A stretch of 64,000 nucleotides of DNA. Origin: Hsuehochloa calcarea (taxonomy: Eukaryota > Streptophyta > Magnoliopsida > Poales > Poaceae). The stretch lies in the NCBI GenBank assembly GCA_036346395.1, contig CM070601.1:18535763-18599762 (forward strand), given 5' to 3'. The position numbers and the translations under genes were made by a program. Below the pieces are notes generated by a model, which saw only the letters and a program-made list of their open reading frames with translations, did no database searches and had not been told where the DNA came from. Shown here one piece after another: positions 1 to 11,929 of this stretch (position 1 is its first letter; each line of letters begins with the position of its first letter).

Positions 1-397
1 AACCATGCTTGAAACGTTAATTCCCTGCTTTCCTTCTCCATTTTCATACTCTACCTGAAATTTGTCAAGAAAGATCGTCCATAATTTTACATTAGCAGAC
101 CCTGATTAGTTCCTGATACTTCTTGTTTTGCAAGGTCGGTTTCATGCTTTGTTTGAAATCGACCAAAAACCATCCTTAAATGTAGTGGTCAATTCGCCAT
201 AATTGGTTGTTGAAGAGTCGCAATGAGCAGCTACCTACATATTAGTGGTCAAGGCGCATTTCATTGATTGAATTGAAGTCTGTGGAGCCATGCCTACGAA
301 ATCTGAATAAAACCTCGAGCGTTCTAGAAATCTTTGAAGCCAACAAATATGCTACTTATGTTTCCCCTGATCCTTCGGTAGAAACACCGCGACGGCG
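1..397. other. Non-coding region upstream of the EDR4-like gene
   Basis: No convincing gene is visible. The reading frame of the downstream gene has a stop at 368-370, so its coding region cannot extend further left without another exon. I see no clear TATA element. The stretch is the presumed 5' leader or promoter of the gene that starts at 398. Confidence 0.4.
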
Positions 398-1721
398 ATG
401 CGGAGGGGGGAGATCAAGATGCGGTTTGGCCGGTGCCCGTACTGCCGCACCATGATCTACCAGAACCCCAAGGCCGTTATCTACTACTGCAGCAAATGCC
501 GCACTCCAATCCGAGGTACTACGTACACACAGCACCTGTAATCCTAGAACAACGCTGTTGCAAGTCGCCATGAACCTGACGATGCTACTTCATTTTTCTG
601 CCTCTGAAGGCAAGGACCCGGAGCCAATGGACGAAACCGACTACGCGCTGAGCAGGCTGGAGATCCTCTCTGCTGACACCGCATCCGTGTTCTCCGACGA
701 GCTCGACGCTTCTTCTTACACGCAGGCTTCGGTCCTCGACGTCGACCGCGATCAGCCTGCATTGTTGAGTAGCTCCACTTCTTCCAATTTCAACGCGGAC
801 AGCCAAGAGATTGCGCATTCCTCATCGTCAACATACAGAGGCTTCAGTTCAGCTCGGGTAGGTTCAAATGAGCAAGATGAGGTTTGGTCACCGAACAAGC
901 TCGTCGATGAGCTCCGGTCTCGACGGACGAGGCGGCCGTCGAGCTATTCTGAGTCGAGCGTTTCGCGTTACGATTTGTCTGTCATTGATTCAGAGGAGGG
1001 GTCCTGCACGCCAAGAAACGCGTGCGAGCAGCAGCAGCCGCGACAGCGATCGCCGCCGCTGAGCTTACAAGAGCTCGGGACGTCTATTGCCTTGCCCGGG
1101 CCGGAGCCACCCACCGTTGCGGTGTCGCCCCTGACGGTCCCGGCGTTCCACAGGGAGCTGCTGCAGGCGCTGGACAACCTCCGAAACTTGATCGCTGCCA
1201 TCGAATTACAGCCGCGGCCGGCGAGCAGCGCGAGGGCGGTGACGCGGCGCGACTCCCGCTTCTTCCGCCGGCTGGAGTCGCAGCTCGCGCAGGCGCTGCC
1301 GGCCGACGCCGAGGAGCACGCCCCGCGCTGGAACGCGAGCATCGGCCCGTCGTGCTCGTCGGCGTCATCCAGCGGCCACGGCCAGCGGCCGGCGATCGCG
1401 CGGAAGCACCAGTGCCGCCCGATCCTGGGGGGCGCACCGTTCGTGATCTGCGGCAGCTGCTCGGAGCTGCTGCAGACGCCGACGACGGTTCCGTCGCGGA
1501 GGAGGGCCACCAGGCTGCGGTGCGGCGGGTGCGAGGACGTGCTTGAACTGAAGCTGCCCGCGGGTGTTGCTGGCTCGGCACACCAGCCGAGCAGGACGTG
1601 CTCTGCGCGGAGGGCGTCCGGCTCCGGCAGTTGCTACGGCTCGGGTGAGCTGGAACGCGTGGTGGGAAGGAGCGGCTGTGAGCTGCTGCAGCCGCTGCCG
1701 CTGCGCCGCGCGTTGGGGTGA
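398..1721 (+). CDS. EDR4-like protein with two zinc ribbons (plant probable zinc-ribbon domain, DUF3133 type)
   Basis: Two exons, 398-515 and 610-1721, are joined by a 94-bp GT/AG intron and give 409 residues. The frame is continuous across the junction (Arg39-Gly40). An N-terminal ribbon has C13-x2-C16 and C31-x2-C34. A long Ser-rich acidic linker follows. The C-terminal block, with C320-x2-C323 and C344-x2-C347 and the string CRPILGGAPFVICGSC, is typical of the plant zinc-ribbon family that includes Arabidopsis ENHANCED DISEASE RESISTANCE 4. In Arabidopsis EDR4 acts at membranes with EDR1 and clathrin heavy chain in limiting powdery-mildew responses; that role is only inferred here. The start is set by an in-frame stop at 368; Met8 is an alternative start. 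The protein looks shorter than many EDR4-like proteins, mainly in the linker. The gene appears intact. Confidence 0.82.
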
Positions 1722-2960
1722 AGTTCGCCGAGCCCGCTGCTGCAGAGCCGGCGGCACCGATCGATTTTTGAGCGCTTTCCCCCTCTTCTTTTCTTGACTA
1801 GTGGCAGTGGTGCTGACAAATAGAGTGCTGGCCTGCTGGGACAGATACCGTGGTAAGTTTAAGAGGAGCTTTTGTTTTGTTTTTTTTGGATTCTCGAGTT
1901 TTGCTGTGCTCCTTTTGCATTGTTCTTCGTTGCTTACATGTACAAACGTACGGTGATTCAGTGATCATTTCATCGGTAGAATTTAAATACAACACAGCAA
2001 CATTTCCGCCCCAGTCTCTTAGTCTTAAGCGGGTACGCTGATATTTCACATGATTTCCCGAATGGGCTTCTTTGGCTAGCATAAATTTCCGGTTCGTCTA
2101 TAGCGAGATTGAGAATTTGAGCTTCGCAAACAAGGCGGCGTATGGAGTCCGAAAAAATCTCCTCGTTCCAGACGGGCCCACACCGCCAAATGGATCTAGC
2201 CTCCTGCTTGGTACCTCGCTAGGCTTTTTTCAGCTCAGATGGGTAGTACATGTTGGTCTTATATGGGCTCCTTTTTTTTCCGTCGAGTCCCAGTAACTGT
2301 CGCAGGGTGCCCTAGCTAGCCCAGCTCTTTCTCTCTATAAGAGCCGTGGAGCCCTTGTCCGCTCCCCCCATCCCACTCCCTTCCGCCGCCGCCGCCGTAG
2401 CCGTCGGAAGGGCTCCTCCGACCTTGTCTGCTCCCTCTTCCTTTGTTCTTGCAAATTGGTTTATTTGTGGTTCTGGAACTGGAAAGAGCGTTCCTTGTGA
2501 TACTACATCGATTGAAGTGATCACGGGGTGAACGCTACAGCTTTGGAGCTCTTTCCTACAAGAAAATAATCGCAGGATTTAATGCTGGTCGGCCGATCCA
2601 AATAGCTCGCCAGTTTGGCTTTTCTGTGACAATTCTTGTTGCCCACATCGGATCTTTTTGTCGTAAATTACATCGCCGTTTTTTTGGTCCTCTTTTCTTT
2701 TCTAGCGTACATAGCCGTTTCTTCGAATTGCCTCAAAGAATTTTCCCCTGCGTGGAGTAATCCGCACTCTGTTGCGCCGCACGGCGGCCTCCTGCTTGCG
2801 TTACATGATTGCCAAGGATCGGCGGCGCATACCGGCTGTCCAGGCAGCCCGGCGGAGAGGGTGAAGAAAACGGGCCGGCAGTCGGCGGCTGCTCGGCCTC
2901 ATGTGCAGGGTCGTGGGTTGGCCTGCCGATGCGTTGAATTATCGTCTTTAACTATATTAT
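1722..2960. other. Downstream flank of the EDR4-like gene; isolated TATA-like motif
   Basis: No recognisable protein. A TATA-like string (CTATAAGAG, 2335-2343) is followed by a C-rich, CCG-repeat stretch that could be a leader, with a 61-codon ORF at 2346-2531 of no known similarity. This may be a promoter fragment or TE remnant; I see nothing decisive. Confidence 0.25.
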
Positions 2961-4570
2961 GTTAAAAAAATTCTACTCGTAAAGTAAAGATATCACATTA
3001 AAAAGATTCTACGTAAAGCAGAAGGGATCACACGGGAAACAAGATAATATACATTAATATAGTTTAGTTGATATATAAATCTATTTTTAAAAAACTTTAT
3101 AAAATATAAATATAGAAGAATTTGGACTATATATTAAAGATCTTATCTCTGAAAATGATATAACATATATTAGAGATAAAATTATCTTAACTATTATAAA
3201 TACCTAAGACAATCCAACCTCACCCCGTCCAAATAACAGCTCTCACCCAACCCAAATAACGGCTCTGAGAACCAATCTAATTAAACCCACCAAATATTTG
3301 CATCCACACCAACCCAACCCGAATCTCCTCCACCCACAGATTGAATCCATTCAAACCCGAATTTTTAAACCTATATCAAACCAATCTAACTCGTTCCCAC
3401 CTGTCCAAAGTGAATCCTAACTAAAAGCCAATCCATTTAACTCATTTCCACCCGACCTATTAGCAGGCCTAGCAGCGTGGGCCTGTGTGCACGTATGACG
3501 GCCCGATAAGAGTTGCCGTTTCCCAGCCTTGACAGGCGGCGGCCAACTCCAGCCCAATAGGATCTGACGCACTAAACTCCAGCCCAATAGGATCTGACGC
3601 TCTAAAGGCCAATTTTATTGTGGTGGCTAGAGAGATGGGACGTGCGGAATGCCTCCACTAATTTAGGTGCATTCTTGACAGAGTCTCAGGTTCTAAGCTA
3701 GTGTGAAACCACGTGATCGAGGGTAGGTGTATGATTGGCGTAATCTGTTATTTTATCCTGCGCGTGGTGCTTAATTATATATATATATATACATATAATG
3801 GAGAATGATTATTTTTATCCTGTTGATCGCGTACATACAGTGGCATAGCCAGCAGTGGCCACGCACACCTCAGGCTAGCCCAGCCAAGATTTGATTGTTG
3901 CTACGACTGGACAGAAAATAATAACCTTGTTAAAGCAATAGAGAAATATTTTGATTTGGGTCTAGACCCAGCTCCGCCCCTGCGTACACATTGCATAAGC
4001 TCTACCGCAAACAAAACACAGATATGTGTTTGTGTTGTCAAAACTTGAATAGTGTAGTCATGTAAAGACTCAACCTACATGGCATGGATTCAATACTTGA
4101 AAAATTATACTAAAAAAAAATCTACACAAATAACCATCAACCTATGGTCGATGAGAATCGAACTAACTCTCACGCCATTGACAAGGTGCCACGCTGTTAG
4201 ACTATGCTATGATTAATGTTATATACTTTTTATTACTTTGAATTCATATAAAATAAGAAAATTTTAATACTATGAGAATATTTTTAAAGAAAAATTTAGC
4301 GATATAGTTTTCATATAGACAAATATTTTTCAAATTTAATAACATTCAATGGTGTATATGTACTCTAAAACATCAAATTAAAGAAGGCGGTGAGACCTGA
4401 GAGTAATCTACACAAAATAATAGAAATGCCAATCGTAGCATATCTCATCGGTGTTGTATCTTGTCTCTCTAGCTGATAACAATGATTTCCACCAACCATA
4501 GCTTAGATGGGTTATTTCTACGAAATTTCCCCTTTAATTATCTAGGATTTGAATCCATGATCAATGGTTT
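2961..4570. other. AT-rich intergenic DNA
   Basis: AT-rich to about 3200, then A/C-rich and resembling old TE sequence. There is a TA repeat near 3775-3790. Around 4130-4210 a minus-strand stretch contains AGTTCGATTCTC, like a tRNA B box, so a decayed tRNA-derived SINE is possible but unproven. No gene is supported. Confidence 0.3.
3545..3600. repeat. Tandem duplication, 26-bp identical core with 30-bp period
   Basis: The 26 bases at 3545-3570 are repeated exactly at 3575-3600, with four bases between the copies. This is a small recent tandem duplication in non-coding DNA. Confidence 0.9.
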
Positions 4571-4869
4571 GTGGACTGTAAGATGACTACACTAGAAAAC
4601 CGTCATACTTTCTTTTCTTTTTTAAAAAAGGAAAAAATATATATACAAGACGTCAGACACCTCCGCCCGGGGGCACTCCGTATCGAAGACGTGAGTTATA
4701 TACAATTTACATCCTTGTTATATTTGTTACTGTACGATCTACTTACATCACGGAATCGCAGGACATGGACGACTTCGACACTCACCGCCACCGTGGGCAG
4801 CCCTGAAACAAGGGGCACTGGCTATGGCGCTGCGAAGATTAGTTGCACACATCATTGCGCAAATGATAG

Positions 4870-5185
4870 ATCCAACTACCCTCTTGAATAACTCTTTTGT
4901 TAATTTATTAGGCTAGATAAGATTGTATCTGAACGAACTAAGGGAAATATGTGGTGTACAGATCATATAACGATGTACCGTAGCCTTCGAAACGCACACG
5001 AGTCAGAGGTTACGGTACGTTGTTATATGACCTGCATGACACATATTTCCCTCAGTTCATTCATGCACAAGCTTGTCTAGCATGTGGTACAATACCATAG
5101 TAAAGAATATCATGGACATTAAATTGTTAAATTAACAAAGAGTGTCCTATTTGAACGGGTTACATGTGATAGTACCCCCTCCTCC
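4870..5185. repeat. Long imperfect inverted repeat (MITE or hairpin locus)
   Basis: The best-paired arms are about 4905-4985 and 5008-5090, with a loop of about 22 bases. For example AGGGAAATATGTG at 4941 faces CACATATTTCCCT at 5040. Pairing resumes further out (CTCTTTTGTTAATTT against AAATTAACAAAGAG) after extra sequence on the right arm. No protein is encoded. It could be a foldback MITE or a transcribed hairpin; no clean target duplication was found. Confidence 0.7.
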
Positions 5186-5312
5186 TTCATCCTGATTGCA
5201 ATAAACTAGCACGTGTTTCATGTAACACTTGAAATGTCAACAATTATCTGTATGAAAACGTACATTACAACTTCATTGCAAACCCTAATTCTGTTATGAG
5301 TACTTTGTGTGC

Positions 5313-5460
5313 GAAATCATGAAACCCTAATTTCAAAAACCTAAAATCCAAATTTATGAGACCTAAATCCTTAATTTTTGATACAATTTCATATGCATAT
5401 AAAGTTGTCCAAATATTACATAATCAAGTCCACTGTGTAAGGAGCATTCAAAATAAAATC
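5313..5460 (+). repeat. Left direct repeat flanking the zinc-finger ORF
   Basis: This stretch, beginning GAAATCATGAAACCCTAATT, matches 6599-6730 closely, including the shared string ATAATCAAGTCCACT in slightly varied form. The pair brackets the GRF-like ORF, so the three may form one duplicated or transposed unit. Confidence 0.7.
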
Positions 5461-5594
5461 TCGCTCAGATGGAAAAACAATGGGACGAGATCTGGGAACT
5501 AGCCAGGCGTGCTACGATCTAGGATGAACAATCGGAGCATGCCACGAGGGCATCTCCACGCGATGACGCCCCTGTAGCGGCAACCCCTACCTGA

Positions 5595-6168
5595 ACATTC
5601 CAGCCAAGAATTCACTGGAACACCCGCCCCGAGGGGGAGACGCTGCCCCTCTGTTGGTGCAGGGGCATATGCAAGTTCTTCAAGTCCAAGAAGTGGCTCA
5701 GCCTGGGCATGCGTTACTGGGATTGCGCGAACTACTCCTGGGACTATCCCAATCACCGTTGGGACACAGGACGCTATCGACAGCCGGTAAGTAACGGTTA
5801 CAGAATGTTCCCCTGCCATTTCTCTTTCAAAGTATGCACTAACTAGCTCTCCCGTCTACCCGTAGTCCTCGGATCCACTATGTGGCTACTGCAAGTGGAT
5901 CGACCAAGGGATCCACCCGCGTGACCAGTGGTGTTTCGACTGCATGGAGTGGGATGCTAAGAGGGACTGCGAGAAGAGGGAGGAGGAGCACAGCAATGAA
6001 GAGCACAACGAACGTAACCAGCGGGAGACACAAGGTCATCTTGAGGCGTGCAGGCGCAGGGAGCGCGAGGCTCGCGACATGGAGCGTAAGAAAAAGAGGG
6101 AAATGACGGCCGAGGCCAAGGCAGTCGGTGAGGAGTACAATGCCGAGCTTGCAATAAAGAGAAAATAG
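5595..6168 (+). pseudogene. Transposon-associated GRF-type zinc-finger ORF with basic coiled-coil tail (partial)
   Basis: Two segments, 5595-5786 and 5866-6168, are joined in frame by a GT/AG intron (GTAAGT donor). The first holds LPLCWCRGICKFF and then MRYWDCANYSWDYP. The second holds PLCGYCKWIDQG and WCFDCMEWDAK, followed by a Glu/Arg/Lys-rich helix to a stop at 6166-6168. This order (C-x-C, GxRYWxCANY, then PLCxxxxWID and a charged helix) resembles GRF-type zinc-finger proteins that are abundant in grass genomes and linked to transposons. A stop at 5592-5594 cuts the frame. The frame before it (reading to DDAPVAATPT) is low-complexity, so the stop is either an upstream intron or decay. Function unknown; nucleic-acid binding is inferred only. 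Confidence 0.6.
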
Positions 6169-6598
6169 CCCCGGTCCATGCAGTAGGTCGGACCATTCCG
6201 TAGTAGTCTCTCTTCTTACCTGCCATTTTATTCCTATCTTCTAAAGGCATGTATACTTACATGGCCCAGATGCTTGTGTCGTAGTGTACCGTAGTAGTAG
6301 CGAGGGTGACTAAAGCAATTAGCCGAACCATTATGCCATATCACCACGTGTCATGTGCTTATGTCTGCAGACTCTAATGTATTTTTGATTCCGCGCCTCG
6401 TATTTTACATTCGGTCGAAAGAATTCGTCAGTACGAGTACATTTGTAATCTCTAAGCCTTGTACAAAAAATGAACTTTGTGATGATAAGAAAATGGGTGA
6501 TTCAAATGTAACATGAAAATCCTATGTGCGCCATATTGTATATTGACATCTCCAATGGAATTGTAATGCAGCTTTTTTCCATACATTCCAAGTCACAT

Positions 6599-6730
6599 GA
6601 AATCATGAAATCCTAATTTCCGAAACCTAAATCCTTAATGTTCGAGACAATTTCATAATACTGGTGGATAAAATTGTCCAAATATTACACAATCAAGTCC
6701 ACTATGTAAGGAGCCTTCTAAACAAAATTC
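6599..6730 (+). repeat. Right direct repeat flanking the zinc-finger ORF
   Basis: Partner of the repeat at 5313-5460, in the same orientation and about 1.28 kb away, with scattered substitutions and small indels. Confidence 0.7.
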
Positions 6731-8069
6731 ATATTTTTAGCTCATTTTCTATATTTACAAATTCCTACAAACAGTACACTTAAATGAAAGCACGAGATAA
6801 AATCAGAACATGTAAAATTATGGAAAAATTACAAAGGCAACTACACCATATTAGGAGTATTCACATAAAATTTTATAATTTTTTTAACTCGTTTGCTATA
6901 TTTTAAAAATCATACGAAGATAAACGAAACCCTAATCGACTGATTAGAAGCTAAAACCCTAATTGTGGCCTTCCAGTCTTGTTCCAAAATATGAAGGTGA
7001 GCGTGTATATTTAATGCTAGTTTATCTCTTTTACACTTATTTATTTCATTTTCTTTAGTATGAAAATGCGTAAGACCATTCACACAAATTATCGTCTCTC
7101 GTCTTTTCCAAATCACTTAATAGAAGGTAAGTTAAATTTCGTTTATGAATTCCTCAACACGTAAACTTTCTCAACTTTTTATGCCCCGTTAAAATACACT
7201 TGATAAAAGGGTTCGAGGGAGTATATTGCAACGATGAAGTCTTCACAATCTCCGTGATTTAACTACTACCATCTTGCCGGAGTGATTAGGGAGACCACCT
7301 TCACTCCCTTCGTCTTTCACAGCTTGCTTTGTAACAATTGGGAAGGGGAATGGGGTTTATTTAGACGTAGGAGTTTACCGTGGGATGAGTCATGAGAGTT
7401 TACCTTTTAATCTCAGTAGCTTGGTTGGCAAGAGAGATAGGATATGGTGGTGGATTACTTTATAGCTTCTAAGATATCTTAACATAAGTGATGATAAAGA
7501 GCTGAGATGTATTGCTCTTACTCTAAAATGGTGGGAGGTATGCCTCAAACTCTCAATCCTCGTCCTACCTAAATTCTCATACCTATCAACCAAACAACCG
7601 ATTTTATAACTCCCGCCCAGAAATTTCCATTTCTTCTCTCCAATTCCCTCCGACCAAATAAGCTGTCATGATTTTTTTTTAGCGGGAAAAGGCTTCCGAT
7701 TTCTATTATCTCTATTAGAAACCCAAGGGTTACTTCATAATGTATGACTGCACGAGTAGTACACCGTAAATAGATAGGCATGCATAATTAACGAGACAAG
7801 CATGCTTGTATGAACCATGTGAATGCTTATAAGTACAATGTATTAGGTGGGGGAGAGGCCACCCAAAGCGATTATATATATATATATTACGTTACTATCG
7901 TTAGGCCAAACATACAAAAACAGAGTATGTATAGTACTCGTTAATTAGGTCAAACATACGCAAGTGCACCGTACCGAGTTGTCCTGTTTGGCCTCGTGTT
8001 TGTACACAAATATGCAAGCACGCGTCAAAGTCTTTAATTTTGGGATGGTCGGAGCATACATAGCCAGCG
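6731..8069. other. Intergenic DNA without a supported gene
   Basis: AT-rich, with a TA microsatellite at 7872-7887. Strings around 7420 (TTGGTTGGCAAG) and 7583 (CTATCAACCAAAC) face each other as in a decayed MITE, but I could not fix its ends. No coding similarity was recognised. Confidence 0.3.
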
Positions 8070-8072
8070 TTA

Positions 8073-8611
8073 GGGTGTGTTTGGTTCGTTGAATGGAGTG
8101 GTTCTGAACTATCCGGTACGAGAAATGAGCTAGTTCAGCTGTTTGGTTGGTTGAATAGAATCAAACCATTTGGGATGAGATGATTCAAGAAAAAGAAATA
8201 TTCTATATTTATGATGTATCTTCCCATTCGGGAAAAAATCCTGAACCATACCATCCACTCGAATTCCAAGTCGTTTGGTGACATGGCGGCTTGATTTACG
8301 AGCTTTAAATGATCATATTTCCTAAACCGAGTATTCGATTGAACTGTTGTATTTCTTGTCATTTAATTAACAAAACAAGACCACTATTGATATATTTTAG
8401 TGTAAAAAATATCACACGGTCCATCTTATCCCACCAACCAAACACCATCTTGAACCAACCAGGACCATCATATTCCACCAATCAAACAAAATTATGTATC
8501 ATGTGTCATCGTATCCCACCAACCAAACACCAATCATTTCATCCAGGATGATCCCATCCTACATGTATCATTCTATCTCATTCAATCTCATCCGACCAAT
8601 CAAACGCATCC
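8073..8611. mobile_element. Tourist-like (PIF/Harbinger) MITE, 539 bp
   Basis: It begins GGGTGTGTTTGGTTCG and ends CAATCAAACGCATCC, which are imperfect terminal inverted repeats. It is flanked by TTA at 8070-8072 and TTA at 8612-8614, the 3-bp duplication typical of PIF/Harbinger. The interior repeats motifs such as CATCCCACCAACCAAACACC and encodes no transposase. The superfamily is inferred from termini and TSD. Confidence 0.8.
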
Positions 8612-8614
8612 TTA

Positions 8615-11600
8615 GTTACGACTTGTGACCAAACCTGCGAGAGCCCCGTAAAAAAAACAGAACAGAGGCGCATGCAGGAAGGTAGCCAGGAACAGAAAAG
8701 AATATGACGTCCATACAACCATTCGTACAAACGGGTGCATTACAGTACGACTGACTATATACACCTGCAACGAAATCATGACTGCGTCCGTGCGTCGTCA
8801 GCATGCACGAGTGGACAAGTGGGGGACGGCCGAGACGGGCCGGGACGAATTAACCGTGGAAACGACGGGCGCGCGCGAGTGCGTAGCACGGGTGAAAGTG
8901 CCGAAACCTGAATGTTTTTGGGAGCTTGGTGGCCGCCGCGCTGGGAGGTTGCGTTACTCGCCGGCCGTTCGGCGCACCGCTCGGAAGGGGTCCGGAAGCG
9001 GATACACGGGAGGACGCGCAGCATTCGCGGCCGGGATGCATGGTAAATTGGAAGGTTTTCCCTGGCGCCGCTAGCTTGGATCGGCAAGTCCATAGGAAGC
9101 ATTCAGTTGCCGCTTAGTCCGGGCCCAACAAAAAGAAGATGTTCGGGCGGGCTGCGAAGGAGAGGAGAGTTCGATCTCGGACGTGCTGGGCCGTTCCGAA
9201 GAGGCCCCACAAAAGATTGTTAAAATATTGTTATCGGCTTGGACACGATCCGATCGCGCGCCGCCCAGCGGAGATCCGGTGAATCCGGCGCCATTGACGC
9301 ATTTGTGTGCCTGTCTCTCCAAAGATGCTTTTGCCGATGTGCAAAGTGACTAGACGGCGTAAGAAGAGAGAGAGAGAGAGAGAAAAAAGTGCGTGCAAAG
9401 CGTACGCACCGATCGCAACGAGGGCTTTTATCGTACCAGGTAGTGTGAAACCATGTGGTGGTGGTGTGGTCAAGCACGTACGCCCACGATCCAATCGCAT
9501 CGTTCCTTGTAAACTGCTTCAAAGCACCACACACCCATCCACTTTTGGGATCCAAAGGTCACCCCGAATAGAATAATCACAGCAGAAAACAATTTATTTG
9601 TCCTCAAGACACAAGTGTGTCCCCGTTTCAAGAGTACATGACAGGTAGCGATTCGGCGTGACATGACACGGGCGCCGACGCAAAGACTGGAGCGTCACGT
9701 CGCTGACGCTGCCCATGCTGACGTACAAGGCCAGGGAAACATATGCCGAAATGACAGTATTTGAAGCTTTAATAGTAAAAATGGCATTCTTATCTACAGG
9801 TGATATAATTTTAGTCACAGCGCGCGACACGTAGCGAAATACTACACAGTCATCATACGGTGCTGCTAACACCGCACGGTGATCGTGTATTTTTCTACTA
9901 TATGTCGTTTCGTGGTTTATCCGTACAGTAATCATACAGGCAAGAACATTATTTTTTTAATTTTAACTACAAAAATATTATTTTTACCACCCACACTTTA
10001 AATAGTACTATTTTAGCTAAAAACTCCCAGCCCCAGACGTGATGCGGCAGGTGAGCAGCACGGCAGCACGACGCACCTGCTCACAGGTGAGGAGGCTCCT
10101 TGAAGCTGATGCAACTAGTGGATGACAACGAGGGTAGCAAGCCTCGTGTTAATCTCGTGGTTACCCCCATTGACAAGCGCAGATTTGCCGAACGGGCTTA
10201 ATTAGCTGTTCTATACTGCTATGTGTGCTTGATGCCATCACGAATTGATTAGTGCGAGATTGGAGTGATTGGAATCTAAAACACTAAACTAACAGTATAT
10301 GCCGTTTTAGAGAGATGCGAGTAGCCCGATGTATATATCTTGAGACACTGTCAATGTTCAAAACAATGTCTTCACATGTTTGTTCTCTGATTTTGTTCCA
10401 ACTTCCACATTAGTGCCAACTTGTTTCGGCTAAAATTAGGACTGCTTTCGAATTTGATACTACCAAAAGTATAGTGTAATTCCATTGTGGTTGCGCGAAA
10501 TCTCAGCAGACGTGGTGGTACCTAGTCAACAATCTTTACATCGTGATCATCCCACTGATCACTGTCCAAATTAATGTGCTTTAGATTGATGTAACCATTC
10601 AGCTGGTCTCAATTGCACGTGCTGCCAGCAACTTCTTACGTGTAGTACTTCAAAAAAATTGCGGCAGCCAGATGACCTCAGACCCGGACGTCACGCCAGC
10701 TGGCGTCACGCCGGGAACACTTCTATCGATTACGATCAGTGCAAAAATCACGTGAAGCCCAGACGGCCACACCCTGGGATAAAATCACGTGTCCAGTACC
10801 AATGTTGTGGCCGAACTCTCGGCCCAACTGGACGTGTGACCCACATGTCACTGTGTGAGCTAGAATCGAGTGGATTCTTTCCTCTCTCTTTTTTTCTCGA
10901 GAAAAATAGTAATTTATTTATCTGCTTTAGCTTAACAAACTAAAGGGGTATTATTGATGCAAGTTCTCTATTTCGAATCCGATTCGTGTAAGAAGTTTTA
11001 AGAGATTTATGTAAAACCCCAGCCTGATTCATCCCAATGCTGAAGCTTGGAACGGAACAACGAGGATGGTTAATTTGTTTCTAAACTGAACCATCCACGC
11101 CAAATGTACGTACAAATTCATAAAAAGGACAGCTTATAGTCAATAGATTGATTCACATGTTATTTTTGTCGCGAGAAATAATGGAGTTTAGTTGTGTGGT
11201 TGTGATGCTAGTTGTATTTTTTTAGCCCCAACTAGTAGTGCTTTTGTCCTGCGTATCCCGGAAATGATGTAACGTTTTCTATGCATTTTTCTTCTCAATG
11301 GAAAAGATACGTATATAGTTCTCATGCATATTTGAGAAAAAAATGTAATGCTAAATAATGGAGTTTTTCATATCTGTAGTGGAGTATGTATAACTGGACT
11401 TGACCAACAAGGAACCATGTGAATATATATTGTGGTTTGTCTATCTATCATGGTCAGTGGTGTTACTAGCGTAGAGTCAAGATGTCTGAATTTTTTTTAC
11501 GTCAATATTAATTCATCTTAGTTGAGCTTTGATTTTTAATCACGGCGGTTGAACTTATAATTACACGTGCACAATTGTGTATGCAAACTGATGATCATGT

Positions 11601-11643
11601 TGGGACAAAGCACGGACCAATTAAATTAGGGAGACAAATTTTT
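8615..11643. other. Intergenic DNA, partly GC-rich, no supported gene
   Basis: 8780-9300 is GC-rich, with overlapping ORFs on both strands that look like composition artefacts. There is a GA microsatellite at about 9366-9385. A perfect 14-bp palindrome ACGCCAGCTGGCGT lies at 10693-10706, inside two CGTCACG copies. No protein family was recognised. Confidence 0.3.
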
Positions 11644-11646
11644 TAA

Positions 11647-11929
11647 GGGCATCTCCAATAACGCCGTCTCTAATTTTGCAATATCAACTCCACGTCATCG
11701 AAAGATAGATTTAGAGATAACACCTCCAATAAGCTGTCTCTAACTTTCATACCAAACTTATAATATTCTCACACCTTCACTGGTTATTTTGTCTTGATTC
11801 GTGTGTAGATATGGTAATTTGAGGAAGAGACAAATTCCCTTCTCTCTCATGCTTTTCTCTCTTCTGTCTAGGATTTTGCTGATATAGAAGGGCTAACCGA
11901 CGACTGACATGATACTATTGGAGATGCCC
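11647..11929. mobile_element. Tourist-like MITE, 283 bp
   Basis: Perfect terminal inverted repeats GGGCATCTCCAATA and TATTGGAGATGCCC are flanked by TAA at 11644-11646 and 11930-11932. This is a common grass MITE structure of PIF/Harbinger type. It is non-coding. Confidence 0.92.

Noticed and set aside
2335..2531. TATA-like motif plus 61-codon ORF as a small gene
   Set aside because: No similarity, no splice evidence and low-complexity Pro/Ala content; kept only as a note in the intergenic entry.
4130..4215. tRNA-like B-box sequence on the minus strand
   Set aside because: Only the B-box-like string is convincing; no A box or cloverleaf could be built, so no tRNA or SINE is called.
4571..4891. 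106-codon ORF
   Set aside because: No recognisable domain, starts in AT-rich repeat-like DNA and runs into the hairpin; likely chance.
8778..9102. Overlapping 60-110 codon ORFs on both strands
   Set aside because: They overlap in many frames in GC-rich DNA, show no domain or splice logic, and no codon preference distinguishes any of them.
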